Below, piece by piece: positions 44,129 to 56,177 of a DNA stretch of 64,000 bases; within the stretch, counting starts at the first letter, position 1; each line of letters starts with the position of its first letter. This DNA comes from Tetracladium setigerum (Eukaryota; Ascomycota; Leotiomycetes; Helotiales). Where the stretch lies: assembly GCA_031472005.1 (NCBI GenBank), contig PZJY01000009.1, forward strand, positions 1,922,001-1,986,000, given 5' to 3'. The position numbers and the translations under genes are program-made. The notes under the pieces are model-generated. The model was not told the origin of the DNA, made no database searches, and saw only the letters and a program-made list of their open reading frames with translations.

Positions 44129-44648
44129 GTTGATCATTTTGGATAGCTGTCATAGGACTATAATTAGAAGGTATATAATTGTCCCAGCCGCAGAGGATGA
44201 GAAAGACAGCCGGCGGCTACCTGCAATCTAGAAGTTAGGTAATGATACATAGAGTGAGGTTATTAGATATAGTATTTTTAGCATAAAGACCAACTAAACT
44301 TTCATCTTTTATCTCGCTTCATCAATTCTTGTTAGTTCAAGACATAGGAACCATGAATATATTTAAACTTATTAAGTTTCTATTATCTAATAATAAAAAT
44401 ATTAGAGGGTAACTTGAACTATTTATAATTATATGTGTATATCGCTATTTATTATTATTATTATTATTTAAAGCGTAAACATAAATTATCATTTAATTAT
44501 CGCTGTTACTTGAAATGTTAAGGAAGGTAATTATCCCTTTAAGAGGTAAAGTACCTCTTAAGTAGCTAACTAATTTATCGCCTAAGTAAGAGGTGTAATC
44601 GAGGACTTAGGCATTGTTTATAAGTTAATTTAGAGGGATAACCCCCCT
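44129..44648. other. AT-rich spacer, right edge of accessory block
   Basis: Contains a TTA trinucleotide run at about 44450-44470 and a hairpin at 44539-44561 (TTAAGAGGTA and its complement around a 3-nt loop) about 90 nt downstream of the rhamnosidase stop. High AT content and frequent stops suggest RIP-degraded sequence. Confidence 0.5.
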
Positions 44649-47600
44649 TCAAGCTACTTGCACAACCTCATAAGGAATCAAAACCACCGGTCCACTCAAC
44701 CCATACCCAACACTAGGAACCTCCTCCGTCAGCCTTGGATTAGCAGCAGACGCCGAAGCACCATAAGTCATAATTTGGCCGGCTCTTGATTTAACAGCAT
44801 TAAACAACGTCGTTGAGACATCGACCTGCAAAAAATTAACGCCTGCTCTTGCGTAGGGGGATATATCAATGACGGCGTTAAAGAGATCAATTGGTGGAAG
44901 TTCGCGGCCGTTGATGGAGACTTTGATGGTGTTTTGGATGGGACCGAGTGATAGTTTTAAGTTTGTGTGAGGAGGCAGGAGGGTGAATGTCGTGGAGTAG
45001 TGACCGATGCCTGAGACATTGGCGAGGAGATTGTTGTTGTACTCTGTCCAGGGTTTGAGAGCGGTGTTGAGGATGGTATGGTTGGTGATTTCTGTTGTCA
45101 TGCTTGAGAGATCAGCGGTTGGATGCCAATCTTCGATCGTGACGTTCCAGTTCTCTAGGGTTGATTTGGGAGGAACTTTGGCTTGGAATGCGACGTTCTT
45201 GCCGTTGGATAGGGTGACTGAACTATCGCCTGTAACATGTGCAAAGATGCCGCTATTGCCCTCGCTCTCGTGCTTGTGGCTAACGGCAATGATATTTATG
45301 TCGTCGTAGTCTGTGACCGATACTGGGGGCGAGGATTGGCCTTTGAATTTCGAAGTCTCTGAGAATGCGATGATCGTCGTGGCGCCAGCAGACAGCTTGA
45401 TTTTCATCGCAATGGTATTCTTGCCTTGTCTGGAGAACGATATCACTGGAGTGTATGTTCCAGTCCAGGCATCAACTCGGAAAGGGTATCTACCTTCTGC
45501 AAAATCTACCGTGATCTGCGCTTCTGAGGTCGCGCCAGCGTTGTAGAAATAAACATAGTCCGCTTTGGACTTGGATGAACGCTTCCACATCGTGGGATAC
45601 GACATACTGGACTTGTACTGAACTCTTGGCGTGACTTTGACTTGTGCTAGGGTTTGCGCGAGATCAGTGACGGAAGCGCTGATTTTGATGGTTCCTGGGT
45701 ACTTGGAGACGAGTTGGCTGTATCGCTTTTGTAAGGCTTCATGGGTGCAAGTAGAACTAGATCTCTGGCAGATTCCGCTGGCATTTTGTGGGACTTGTTT
45801 GATGAAGATAATGGGGAATCCGTCTTTGGCATACTGCTCGAGCTTGGGAATCACCTCGATTGGATAGGTTGCTTGACCATCTATGATTAGAGCCTTGAAT
45901 GTGGGACCGTCAGATGCGAGGAGCTTGTCTTTGATCTTTGCAATGCCAAGGTTCAAGTTTGTCGGTCCAATGTGCTCATACGAATAACCTATAGATCAGG
46001 TTAGCCCGGGCCCCAGAGAAAACAAATCATACACATGGCGCACCTAGACTGGACAATGATGTGACATCGAGAACGGGGTAAGTAAAGGCAAGCGAAGACG
46101 ATAAGAGTGCCAGATCAATTTTAGCAACCCCGGTTTGAGAGATCATGCTATTCCGCGCGATATAATCCATGGACGACTTGTAGCTACTCCATGCTGGCTG
46201 ACATCGCGAGTGCATTTCTGGCACATTGTAGAAGAAAGGTGTGTAGCCTGGCCATGTTGTCGCGACATACTCCCCTGTGTATGGAGTTCCGTGGAGGTTG
46301 AAGACGTTGACACCGGCTGCTAGTTGTATATTCACGAACGCCAGAAATTCAGGTAGTGTCTGTGAATAAGACGATGCGTTGGAGACGAGTGCGCCTGTCT
46401 CGGAAGAAATGATGTCCTTTTGAGCCATGTGAGCTGGTCCCGTGAAGTATCGGAGCAGGTCTAGTGTAGGGAACCCTAGGGATTCCGTCTCAGGAGTATC
46501 GACCAAGGTGATTTGTGCGGCCTATCAGATTATGTTAATCACGAAGCCATGTCGTGGGGGTCTTTTGCGACATACCATATCAAGTGGCAGATTGTAACCG
46601 GGTTGGTTTGAGAATTGCATCTTGAGCTTATGAGTCCAATCTTGCAAGTGATTGATGTACCTTTGATTCAGTTCTGTGAGAGTTTTCCTATAATCATCAT
46701 TTGCACCTTTTCCGCCATCGGTTCCACTACCTAGGTAATATCGATCCACGTAAGGAGGGAATAGTTGGCCCCAGGTATTCTCACCATTGAAGAGGAATGG
46801 CAAGTATTTGGTGATGTCGTAGCCCCTTCGCTTCTTGAACTGTGAGAGAAAGTCAGGTGTCCACCATGCCGGTGAATACATCTCCATGCTGTCCTCCCAT
46901 CCTAAAGAAGATGTCAGAAAAGTCAAAAACCATGGTGTATATTTTTCAATTACCATATTGTCCTATTTTTGAGAGGGCCTTCTTGCTGTTGATATCCAGG
47001 ACATTCTTGTCGAAAAAGTCCGTCGTCAATTGTGCTCCATCGCTGCTGAAGTGATCAACGATCCAGGAGCCATTTCCAATTACGCCATCCGGATTTGGCG
47101 CACCAGTACATGACTTCTGGTTGGTGTACCTCTCGAAGAAGGCAAATACCTTCCAAGTTCCATCTCCTGGGGGTGTGAAGGTTAACTTTCCATTGACCGC
47201 TTTCGCAGAAAGAGACATCAGGGTGCTTGGATCAAGATAGGTGTCGTTGACAGATATTTGATTGCTACCGGCAGTCAAGTGGCTGACCTCAACTAATCGT
47301 AGTCAGATGATGTGATATCTACCGAAGATATCTAGACTTACCTCGCTCGACTCTAGCAGCCACAACTGCAACGAACTTCTGCTCGACTGGAGGATAACGC
47401 AAGTGCATGAACGCAGCAACCCCGGCCTCTCCTGGTGCTGTGTCAGGCGGAAGGGAAATTTTGGCTGAAAAAGTTGTTCCGCTTTTCACGGTAAAGCTTG
47501 AGTACGCCTTGATAATATCCAGTCAGTATCTCAAGACACAATTTGTGCTCAAAGATTTGTGACTTACAAGTTCTTTGGCTAGACCTTTAGATTCGAAGTG

Positions 47601-48247
47601 TGCTGGACTTCCTTGACCTTGATTGGCACCAAGAGCAAAGCTCATCAACAAATTGTCCTCTTGTGCAGCGTCGATTGCGGCGTCGAAGATCTTCTTGAAG
47701 GCTGGGGTTCCAAATCCATACTTGTTCCACTGTGAGCGTACAAGTTAGTCCCGAGCAACTAAAGTTGACCGTCGCAATGGGTACTCACATCTGTGGGAGG
47801 CGGCACTTCTTGCTGGGGAAGACCATAGAGGTAGAAAGGTAAGAATTGGAAGCCTCCCATCCCGACGGCTGCGAGGTCTTTAATGTCACGACGCACGATA
47901 TCTGGGGAAACGGAAGCATCTGGAAGCCTGTTTGACGAATTAGGTTACGGTACAGCATAGGGTGTGTTATCTTGAAGAGCCCCCTACCAATATCGTACCG
48001 ACGGCCGGTAGATCTGGCCTGGATTGGCAAAATCGTCCTGGGTGGAGGGAACTGTATAAGAGTAGGAGGTATCGAGACTTGAGATCACTATGGCCAGGAT
48101 GGCATGAGTGATCTTTGAGATATGCTACAGTAAGGTAGATCACCATTAGCATGAGAAATGCGAGTTCCGCATTATTAAATTATGACACTAGCTATATATA
48201 GCACATGCCTGGTAGCCGTATGAAAGAAGTAGAATGAAACTCACCAT
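44649..48247 (-). CDS. secreted GH106-like alpha-L-rhamnosidase
   Basis: A large extracellular glycosidase predicted to remove alpha-L-rhamnose from plant or other polysaccharides. Nine exons: 48245-48247, 47988-48124, 47789-47927, 47568-47729, 47342-47507, 46954-47292, 46576-46901, 46044-46521, 44649-45988 (1,029 aa, intact, every splice in frame). The coding part of exon 1 is just the ATG. A signal peptide (ISKITHAILAIVISSLDTSYS) precedes YRPSVRYWLPDASVSPDIV, the family's N-terminal signature; GGFQFLPFYLYG, WNKYGFGTPAF, MSFALGANQGQGSPA, GWEDSMEMYSPAWWTPDF, and VFNLHGTPYTGEYVATTWPGYTPFF are barrel blocks. The C-terminal third is a beta-sandwich region (VTIEDWHPTAD, SINGRELPPIDLF). Family assignment rests on these blocks; activity is inferred. 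Confidence 0.8.
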
Positions 48248-50270
48248 CGTCGATCAACGCTGAATACCCCAGACAAGATACTGCTGTGAGGTGGGACAAG
48301 AATGTGCTGAAGACTTGTGGAACTATTGAGAGCCTTCGTATCAATATATACACAAACAGGGCAGTCTGTTATACTGGTACGGCCATAGTAGAATTTGTGA
48401 ATTCATACAGAAGAGCACCCATCTTGCCAGTAACGGCTCGGTATATTCGGTGGAGAGTTTTGCGAAGGGAAACAGAATAGAAGATATAGCGCGAACTAAT
48501 GACATAGAGGTTGTATACGAACTCGTACACTAGTAGGGTTACACTGTCAATTGATATGAGGGGACTGTGGGGTATTGTGGGGTGCAGAATGCGCGGGGTA
48601 TGTTACCCCGTTAAAATACAAAAGCTTTGCTTTCTCAACCACATAACTTCCCGAGTCGTATATGCATGTCGTTCTCGGGTTACTTGCTGAAATTGGTCTT
48701 TTCAAAGCGATAGTTCCTGCTGTATGTAAGTACGGTACATAGCTACTCAGATAGTATGCAGTGCTTAGAGATTCTCAAATCCGGGAAGATTACTTGCCAG
48801 TAGCCGTTTTATATTATACTTGATCATGTTGACTGAGATATGTCACAATACTTTGAAATATTGATACTCGTTTTGAGCAGCATTCCATCATTGCAGAAGA
48901 CCCAAGATATCTATGTTAAAGACTAGGGCAGTTTCGTGTCTCTGGACAGACTGACACTGCCAATTACCAAATTCCCTGCTACTTCCGTATCGGGAATGGG
49001 GCAATTGAATTACCTGAATTTTCAGAATCGCTGTATATGGCGTCGATGAAGTTGGAGGACATCGAAGGATGGATGCCTTGACAGGAGCTTGCAAAACTCT
49101 GCCGAGCAAGGTGCCGAGCCAGGTGCCGGCCAAGCTGACCTAGTGCCTGACTGAATACCTAGTACTTGGAAACTCGAGAGAAGCTCAAGAGAAAACGTCA
49201 AAATTTCTTGCCCGTATTTGCACTCCTCCACTCGCGTACTCGGGGATTTTCGCCAAGTTGCGCCAAGACATTTTGACAAAGATGCAGATTCGAGCGATTT
49301 GGAAAAAAGGTTGGCTGGATTTTTTGCGACGTGCAACAAAAACGCGGGAGAGGCGGCCGCATGATCCGTATCATCGGCCGCATCACGTGTTGAGATAGTC
49401 ATTGTTCTTTTTGGGGGGTACTTGTGAAGAGGGAGGCAAGAGATGTTGCAAGGGAAGAGGCGTTACGTTGGGAATAGACGGGAGGAGAGGTAACTGATAA
49501 ATATCGATCTCGGGGGAGGGAGGCTTCTCAATGGAAGGAAGTCTTGCTGATTATTCGATGCTTACGGTAAGGTAGAGAGGGAAGGTGGGTATTTAGGACT
49601 TAAAACTTTCACCTTCTTTCTTTCCTTCCGGTAGGTATGCAATTTCAGGAATCTGATAAATAATCAAAGACTGTACAGCATTCTAGTGAACCTTTTTATT
49701 TCTTTTCGCAGAGTGACAAATCAAGGGAAGAGCAGGTAGAAAAAAGAGCATGGCAATAAAATGAGTGCAGTGGGGAGAGAAATGGTGGAAGAGAAGGTAG
49801 AGAGTAGAGCAGAAAGAAGACCGAATCGAGGATTTCCCATTTTCACACAATGAGGAGAGAGGTCTTTGCCTGTCCATAGGGACATAACTCATGCGCAAAA
49901 TTCATAGAAAGAAGAACGCCACATATACCACGTTAAGTAGGTGAGTGAGTAGGAAAAAAACATGAATTACATAATCGTAGGGGCTACCGAAATGAACAAA
50001 ATCAAAGTGCGCCCCTCCTTTCCCCTCTCTTTCTCTATTTGATATTTTTTTAAAAAAAGAAGATTATAGAGAAGAAGCAAGAAGAGAACGCAAGAACACC
50101 CGAAAGAATAAAAGTGCGTGTTGTCAGTGACCTGCTTGCAACAAAACACCTCAATCTCATCTCATCATACCATCCATTCCATTTCCCTTAGCTTTTACTA
50201 TCGCCTAAAGACACCTACCCCTACCCCATATTAAGAACTCAATATCAAAAGCTAGAGAGCGAGAGCGGGC
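48248..50270. other. intergenic with a dispersed repeat copy
   Basis: 2 kb between the rhamnosidase promoter and the CDC12 3' end. It includes repeat copy B at 49190-49510. ORFs at 48286-48480, 48888-49133, 49022-49402 and 49683-49898 have no motif; 49022-49402 runs through the repeat. The CDC12 3' flank is AT-rich near 49950-50060. Confidence 0.5.
49190..49510 (-). repeat. dispersed repeat, copy B
   Basis: Reverse-complement relative of 26462-26725. Read on the minus strand it has, in the same order, GAGATCGATAT, TATCAG-like, AACACGTGATGC, CATGCGGCCGCCTCT, CGCGTTTTTGTT, AAATCGCTCGAATC and GCAAATACG. It is about 60 bp longer owing to insertions. Target-site duplications could not be identified by eye. 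Confidence 0.75.
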
Positions 50271-51641
50271 TTAACGACGGCCGTGACTGCGTGCAGCGCT
50301 TCCTTGCATCTGCTCAAGTTCCGACTCCAAATTCTTGATAGCGGCATGTGTGGACTCCAAATCCTTGTTCAGACGATCACGCTCACTGATGAGCTTCTGC
50401 TCCCATTGTCTGAATCTGTGCTCCTCGATCTTGACTTGCTCGGTGAATCGCTTGCGGAGAGACTCTTCCTCTTCCTTGAACTTGGGGTTGTCGAGCTTTC
50501 TTGGTCGAGCCTCGCCGAATTTGCGGGTCTCCATCTGTTGGGCGCGGTATGCTTCGTAGTGAGCTTCCTCGGTGGTGTGGATGAGATCAAGCATGTGTGT
50601 TCTGATCAGGACAGAGCGGAGTTTCTTGAAATCACAATGGTCCTCGTTCTCGACTTCGGCAACTCCCCAAGAGTATTGGCGACCCTTGACAATTCGGCCG
50701 TCGTTGGTCTTGACATCTTTCTCGGATCCGATGACGGCGAATGGCATGGCGGCCATGAGGCTTCGGGCGTGTTGAGCGGCAACCTCATCGTCTTCCTCAA
50801 CGGGTGGTGTGTAGATCTTGATTCCTTGGGCCTCGATAACGGCGCGGATCTATAAAAATTAGCAATGAACAAAAATAATACACTTGCTCTAACATACTCT
50901 CTGCTTGTAGCGGGCGAGGTCTTGTTGACTGAGTGTGTCTGCCTTGGCAACAACTGGGATCAAGTTTACTCGGGAGCTCAATCGCTTCATAACCTCAATA
51001 TCCAATGGCTTCAGGGTGTGTCCTGTTGGTCGAATGAAGTAGAGACAGGCGTGAACACGGAGGTCGATTTTGTCAACACGGCGGGGTTGTTGCTCTTGCA
51101 ACATGTACGACTCGTGCTGGTCATCCAAAAACTCGATAATTGGCATCCAGGAGTCGCGGTTGTTCACATAATCTCCGAAACCAGGTGTATCGATGACAGT
51201 AAGTCGAACTGCAACCACGCGGTCAGCTCTCGTCCCCTATATCTGCGATAGCACACCATGTCCTACATACCTTTGAAGAACTTCTCCTCCAACTCGGCCT
51301 TTGTGATTTCGATCTCGACAGTCTTGTCGACCTGCTTTGCGTGTCTGCGCTTGTGATCGGCGTAGTTCTTAATTGTGGTGGAGAAAAGGGTGTTAATGAA
51401 GGTCGTCTTTCCCAGTCCAGACTCGCCCGCAACCTGTCCAAGTTAACATGTGGACTCTCTGGCGCACAGAAACATATGATTTACCATAATAGTGAAGGCT
51501 GCACCTCTCTTCGCAACGATCTTGTGACGCTGGTTTGGCTGCCTCCGCGTTAGTGGGAGCATTGCAAGAATTTGGGGAAGAAGCTCTCACGAGGTTTGCG
51601 ATTCCGATTGGAGATGCGCTCTCTGCGGTTGGTGGTGCCAT
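50271..51641 (-). CDS. CDC12: septin, Cdc12/AspC type
   Basis: A filament-forming GTPase of the septin ring that scaffolds septation and hyphal tip growth. Five exons: 51591-51641, 51485-51538, 51271-51433, 50898-51208, 50271-50849 (385 aa, intact). The start IGIANLPNQRHKIVAKRGA is characteristic of fungal Cdc12/AspC. G1 is GESGLGKT (38-45), G3 is DTPGFGD, G4 is AKAD; the septin unique element contains GRQYSWGVAEVENEDHCDF. The C-terminus from about residue 300 is coiled coil (KRFTEQVKIEEHRFRQWEQK...), as in the Cdc3/Cdc12 groups. It lies back to back with PWP2, separated by 539 bp. Confidence 0.93.
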
Positions 51642-52180
51642 GACGACGGTATGTGGAGAGTGAAGATGGGGGAATTCAAAGGAGGGCCTCAAGAAAAGAT
51701 CTTGGGCGCAATAATCGGTCTTGGAGTTGGAGGTAGAAAGGTTGAGGTGTGCGGTGTGAGGGCCGTGTTGATCTTTAATAAATTGGCAGTTGAGACTGAC
51801 AGACACTTGCAAGCTTCTTTACGCGCTGTCAGTTATATGATGTTCCTGAAGCGGTTGCGATATATGCAGATTTGAGGAGGCTACAATACCTTTTCAGAGG
51901 GGGTATCTTATCGCAGAATGTGACTTGTTTTGTTTTTTGAGGAGGAGGAGGAGCAGTTCATCAACGTCGGGAAATTCACTTCCCCTGATTCTTCGCTACA
52001 GGAGCTCACACCCCCTACACTCGCCAAGGCGCTAACAGCACCCTCCATTTCCCAATGTGCAGCTCGGAACGGATTAACTGATCGGGATCGACCTGAGAAA
52101 ATGTGGAAAATAGTTGCTGCTATCGAGAAAAGTTTCAAGTCCAAAGGCAACAAACTGACGATGTCAATACAGCGGTGACC
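51642..52180. promoter_or_regulatory. bidirectional promoter region CDC12 / PWP2
   Basis: 539 bp between divergent start codons. A plus-strand frame (51930-52178) is open just ahead of PWP2, but it is not in phase with the PWP2 start. No specific element is assigned. Confidence 0.4.
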
Positions 52181-54978
52181 ATGAAGACGGAGTTCAAGGT
52201 ATGCCTGTGCTCGCCATAATTGTTACTGCTGATATCTTTCTAACTGGGTATTTAGTTCTCCAATCTTTTAGGGACTGTTTACAGCCAGGGAAACCTGCTA
52301 TTCAGTCCTGATGGATCATCTCTATTCTCCCCAGTAGGGAATAGAGTTACTGTCTTTGATTTGGTCAAGTACGCCAGCACTTCTTTTGTACCAATCTACC
52401 AGCACAATCTAATTAGCAAATAGCAATAAAGCGCACACACTACCTTTTGCTCATCGAAAAAACATCGCCCGCATCGCACTCACACCGCGGGGTAACCTTC
52501 TCCTTTCAGTTGACGAAGATGGACATGCTATTTTGACCAATGTTCCTCGCCGAATCGCCCTCCACCGCTTCACATTCAAATCTGCAGTCACTGCACTTGC
52601 TTTCTCACCATCGGGCCGCCATTTTGCTGTAGGAGTTGGACGATATATTGAAGTATGGCACACCCCTTCAACACCCGACCAGAATGTAGATGGAGAACTC
52701 GAGTTTGCTCCATTTGTTAGGCATAGAGTATACGCAGGACATTACGACACAGTACAGAGCCTGGAATGGTCAAGCGATTCACGTTTCTTCCTTAGTGCCT
52801 CGAAAGATTTGACCGCACGAATATGGAGTTTGGACCCAGAGGAACAGTTTGTACCAACAACCTTGGCAGGACATAAGGAGGGTGTGTTAGGTGCTTTTTT
52901 CTCTCAAGACCAGGAGAGTATATACACAGTCAGTAAGGATGGAGCTGTCTTCAAATGGGCATATCTACGGAATCCCAATCTACCGGAGGCCGACGAGGAT
53001 GAGGATATGGAAGACTCAGAGGATGATTCTCAAACTAGATGGCGGATAGAGGAACGCCACTACTTTTTACAGAACAACGCAAAGGTCAAATGTGTTGCTT
53101 ACCACCCGGAATCAAATTTACTAGTCGCAGGGTTCTCGAATGGAGTATTTGGTCTTTATGAAATGCCGGAGTTCAACATGATACACACTTTGAGTATTTC
53201 GCAAAACGACATCGATTTTGTCACAATCAACAAATCTGGGGAATGGTTGGCATTTGGTGCCTCGAAACTCGGTCAATTATTGGTGTGGGAATGGCAGTCT
53301 GAGTCCTACATCCTTAAACAACAAGGGCATTTCGATTCCATGAATTCCTTAGTCTACTCGCCGGATGGACAAAAAGTCATCACGACTGCTGATGATGGCA
53401 AAATCAAGGTTTGGGATGTCAACTCGGGTTTCTGTATAGTAACATTCACGGAACATACTAGTGGAGTTACAGCATGCGAATTTGCCAAGAAAGGCAATGT
53501 TCTATTTACATCGAGTTTGGATGGGTCGATCAGAGCCTGGGACTTAATTCGGTATCGAAATTTCAGAACTTTCACTGCTCCAACGCGGCTGTCATTCTCC
53601 TCTCTGGCGGTGGATCCGAGTGGAGAAGTTGTTTGCGCTGGTTCTCTGGACTCGTTTGATATTCACATCTGGTCAGTCCAGACAGGTCAACTTCTTGATC
53701 GACTAGCAGGTCACGAGGGACCAATCTCGAGCTTGGCTTTTGCTCCCAATGGAGGAGTAGTGGTGAGCGGAAGTTGGGATCACACAGTCCGTATTTGGTC
53801 AATTTTCGATAGGACACAAACAAGCGAGCCACTCCAACTACAAGCGGACGTTCTCGATGTCGCGTTTCGCCCAGACTCGCGGCAACTGGCCGTGTCAACC
53901 TTAGATGGTCAACTCACATTCTGGAATGTTTCAGAGGCGGAGTTGCAAGCCGGTGTTGACGGACGAAGAGACGTTTCTGGTGGAAGAAAACTCACCGATC
54001 GTCGAACAGCTGCCAACGCAGCAGGAAACAAAAGTTTTGGTACATTGCGGTATAGTTCTGACGGAACCTGTGTTCTGGCCGCCGGAAATAGCAAGTACAT
54101 TTGCCTGTACTCGGTGGATTCGCTTGTCCTTCTCAAACGCTTCACGGTCAGCATCAACCTGTCATTATCAGGTACCCAAGAATTCCTGAACAGCAAATTA
54201 ATGACCGAAGCTGGACCCGAGGGTCTTCTGGACGAACAAGGCGACTTATCCGATCTTGAGGACCGTCTCGACAAAACTCTCCCCGGTTCCTCAAGAGGCG
54301 GTGACCCATCAGCACGCAAGCGAATGCCTGAAGTCCGTGTCTCGGGTGTAGCATTCGCGCCCACAGGCCGGTCTTTCTGCGCTGCTTCAACAGAAGGCCT
54401 TCTCATCTACAGCCTGGACACACTACCACTCTTCGATCCTATCGATCTTGATCTCGAAATCACACCCTCTTCCACTCTCCAAGTCCTTCAACAAGAAAAG
54501 GACTACCTCAAAGCACTCGTAATGGCGTTCCGTCTCAACGAAGCACCTCTTATCCGTCAAGTCTTCGAAGGAATCCCGCATAGCAGCATCTCCCTCACAG
54601 TCTCCGAACTCCCAGTCGTTTATATCCCCGACTCCTACGTTTTGTCGCTGTGCACACCGAGGAATCACCTCATCTAGAATTCTGTCTCCTCTGGATTCAA
54701 GCTATCCTCGTCAATCACGGACAATGGGTTAGTGACAATAGAGGCCTTGTGGATGCGGAATTGAGGATTGTAGGGAGAGCCGTGGGAAGATTAGGGATGA
54801 GTTGAGGAGGTTGTCGGATGAGAATTGCTTTACGATTGATTATTTATTGAGCCAGCCTAAGAGCAATGGTGTAGCGAAAACTGGAGGGTTGGATGGTCAA
54901 AAGAGCATTATGAATGGCGAGGTGTCTATTATGGAGGATGGTGATGAGGAGGAAGCGGAGTGGATAGGTCTAGAATAA
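52181..54978 (+). CDS. PWP2: Pwp2/Utp1, U3 snoRNP WD-repeat protein
   Basis: A nucleolar component of the UtpB part of the SSU processome, needed for 18S rRNA maturation. Exons are 52181-52198, 52256-52368 and 52424-54978 (about 895 aa). The start MKTEFKFSNLLGTVYSQGNLLFSP is the Pwp2 signature. Tandem WD repeats form two propellers (AGHYDTVQSLEWS, AGHKEGVLGAFF, DGKIKVWDV, DGSIRAWDL, AGHEGPISSLAFAPNG, WDHTVRIWS); a Glu/Asp-rich loop lies near residue 195. The C-terminal Utp12 domain (EKDYLKALVMAFRLNE...) is split by two single-base losses: in the C run 54626-54629 (before RLLRFVA) and the G run 54784-54786 (VG-KIRDELRRL). With both corrected the frame is clean to TAA at 54976-54978. Confidence 0.94.
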
Positions 54979-55625
54979 GCGTGTCGAGTAATGAGCAAAT
55001 TTTCTCTGCATTTGAATACATTTGATTTTTCAACTGCTTCACTTACCTGTAAAATTTCACAGTCCTCAATCCAAAGCGCCTTTCGACTCTGGGCAACGCG
55101 GTCTTAACCAAAATGACAACTGAAAGTGGTTTGTTTTGGCGAAAAGAATGATTCTGAACACTTCAAAAGTCTCCGCCAATGACATATCTGAAGTATAGAA
55201 CCATTATTCTGAGTCTTCCAGGGGCTCTTTTCTCGTTTGTCCCGTTGAAGTAGTTGGCTGTGAAAGTCAAAAAGGAACTTAAGTTAATGCCGAATTTGTT
55301 TGTGTAACCATTTCCAACAGAACCAAAGAACAGTTGTGCTAGTAGAAATCTGCAAAAATTCAAAGCTCGATTTTTCCCCCGAGAATAGAATGACCTGTAG
55401 TAAAAGCTGGTCTGATGCTATTTAAATCTTTTGGGAAGGATGTGCTCGATCCGTAAGTACCTTCCTTAGGTACCTAGTTACGATTTGGGAGTGAACGCAA
55501 TTTCCATCCTCTATATTCACTCCAATTCACCCCCTACCTACTCAAAACATCAAATCAAGTTCCAATCACCCCCTCCACCTCAACTATTCACCAGTACCCA
55601 ATCAACTTCAACCATATTACACTTC
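54979..55625. other. convergent intergenic spacer
   Basis: 647 bp between the 3' ends of PWP2 and the coiled-coil gene. TACCTTCCTTAGGTACCTAG near 55458 belongs to the spacer palindrome family. No gene seen. Confidence 0.5.
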
Positions 55626-56177
55626 TCAATAAAGCCCCCCGCAGACTCCAACTCTCCTACACTCTCTGTGCCTATCCTCATAACTCCGCTCATATATCTC
55701 CGCCTGAACTCTCTTCTTCGACTCTAAATATGCTATCACTTCTTTCTTTATCCTCTTTATCCTATCTATTTCCTCTTTCTCCTTCTTCTCCTGCTCCTCG
55801 CTCTCCTCTCTCTCCTTCTTCATTATACTCTCTTTCTCCTCCCTCTCCCTTTCCTCTTTTTCCTTCCCCATCCTGTCCTTTCTTTTATGCTGTAGGTATT
55901 TCATCTCTTCCCTCGCCGACTGCATTAGGCGTTCTTCCTTCAACGCTTCCAAATAACATAGTCGTTTCTCCTCCTTGTCCAGCTGCTCGAGGCGTTCCCG
56001 CTCCCCGGCCTCCAATTCCGCAATATGCAGTTTTACCCCACAATATATCCCAAACGAGAAAATAACCAGCCCTATGAACATCCGCAACAGAATCATCTTT
56101 ACAAATTCGTCGTCGGCGATGCGTTTGAGATTTTGAGCCTCCTCGTTCTGGTCTGCTGATAGATTGAAGGATGACAT
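55626..56177 (-). CDS. small membrane-anchored coiled-coil protein
   Basis: An uninterrupted ORF of 183 codons from the ATG at 56177. I do not recognise the family. A short soluble N-terminus is followed by one membrane helix (ILLRMFIGLVIFSFGIYCGV, about 29-48), then about 110 residues made almost entirely of Glu, Lys and Arg heptads (KEEREREEKESIMKKERE), a long coiled coil or single alpha helix. The extreme C-terminus is Cys/Arg/Gly-rich. Such proteins are usually poorly conserved. The bias could produce a chance ORF (the plus strand is CT-rich and also open), but the ATG, hydrophobic helix and clean stop favour a gene. Confidence 0.5.
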   Translation of the reverse strand: MSSFNLSADQNEEAQNLKRIADDEFVKMILLRMFIGLVIFSFGIYCGVKLHIAELEAGERERLEQLDKEEKRLCYLEALKEERLMQSAREEMKYLQHKRKDRMGKEKEEREREEKESIMKKEREESEEQEKKEKEEIDRIKRIKKEVIAYLESKKRVQAEIYERSYEDRHRECRRVGVCGGLY

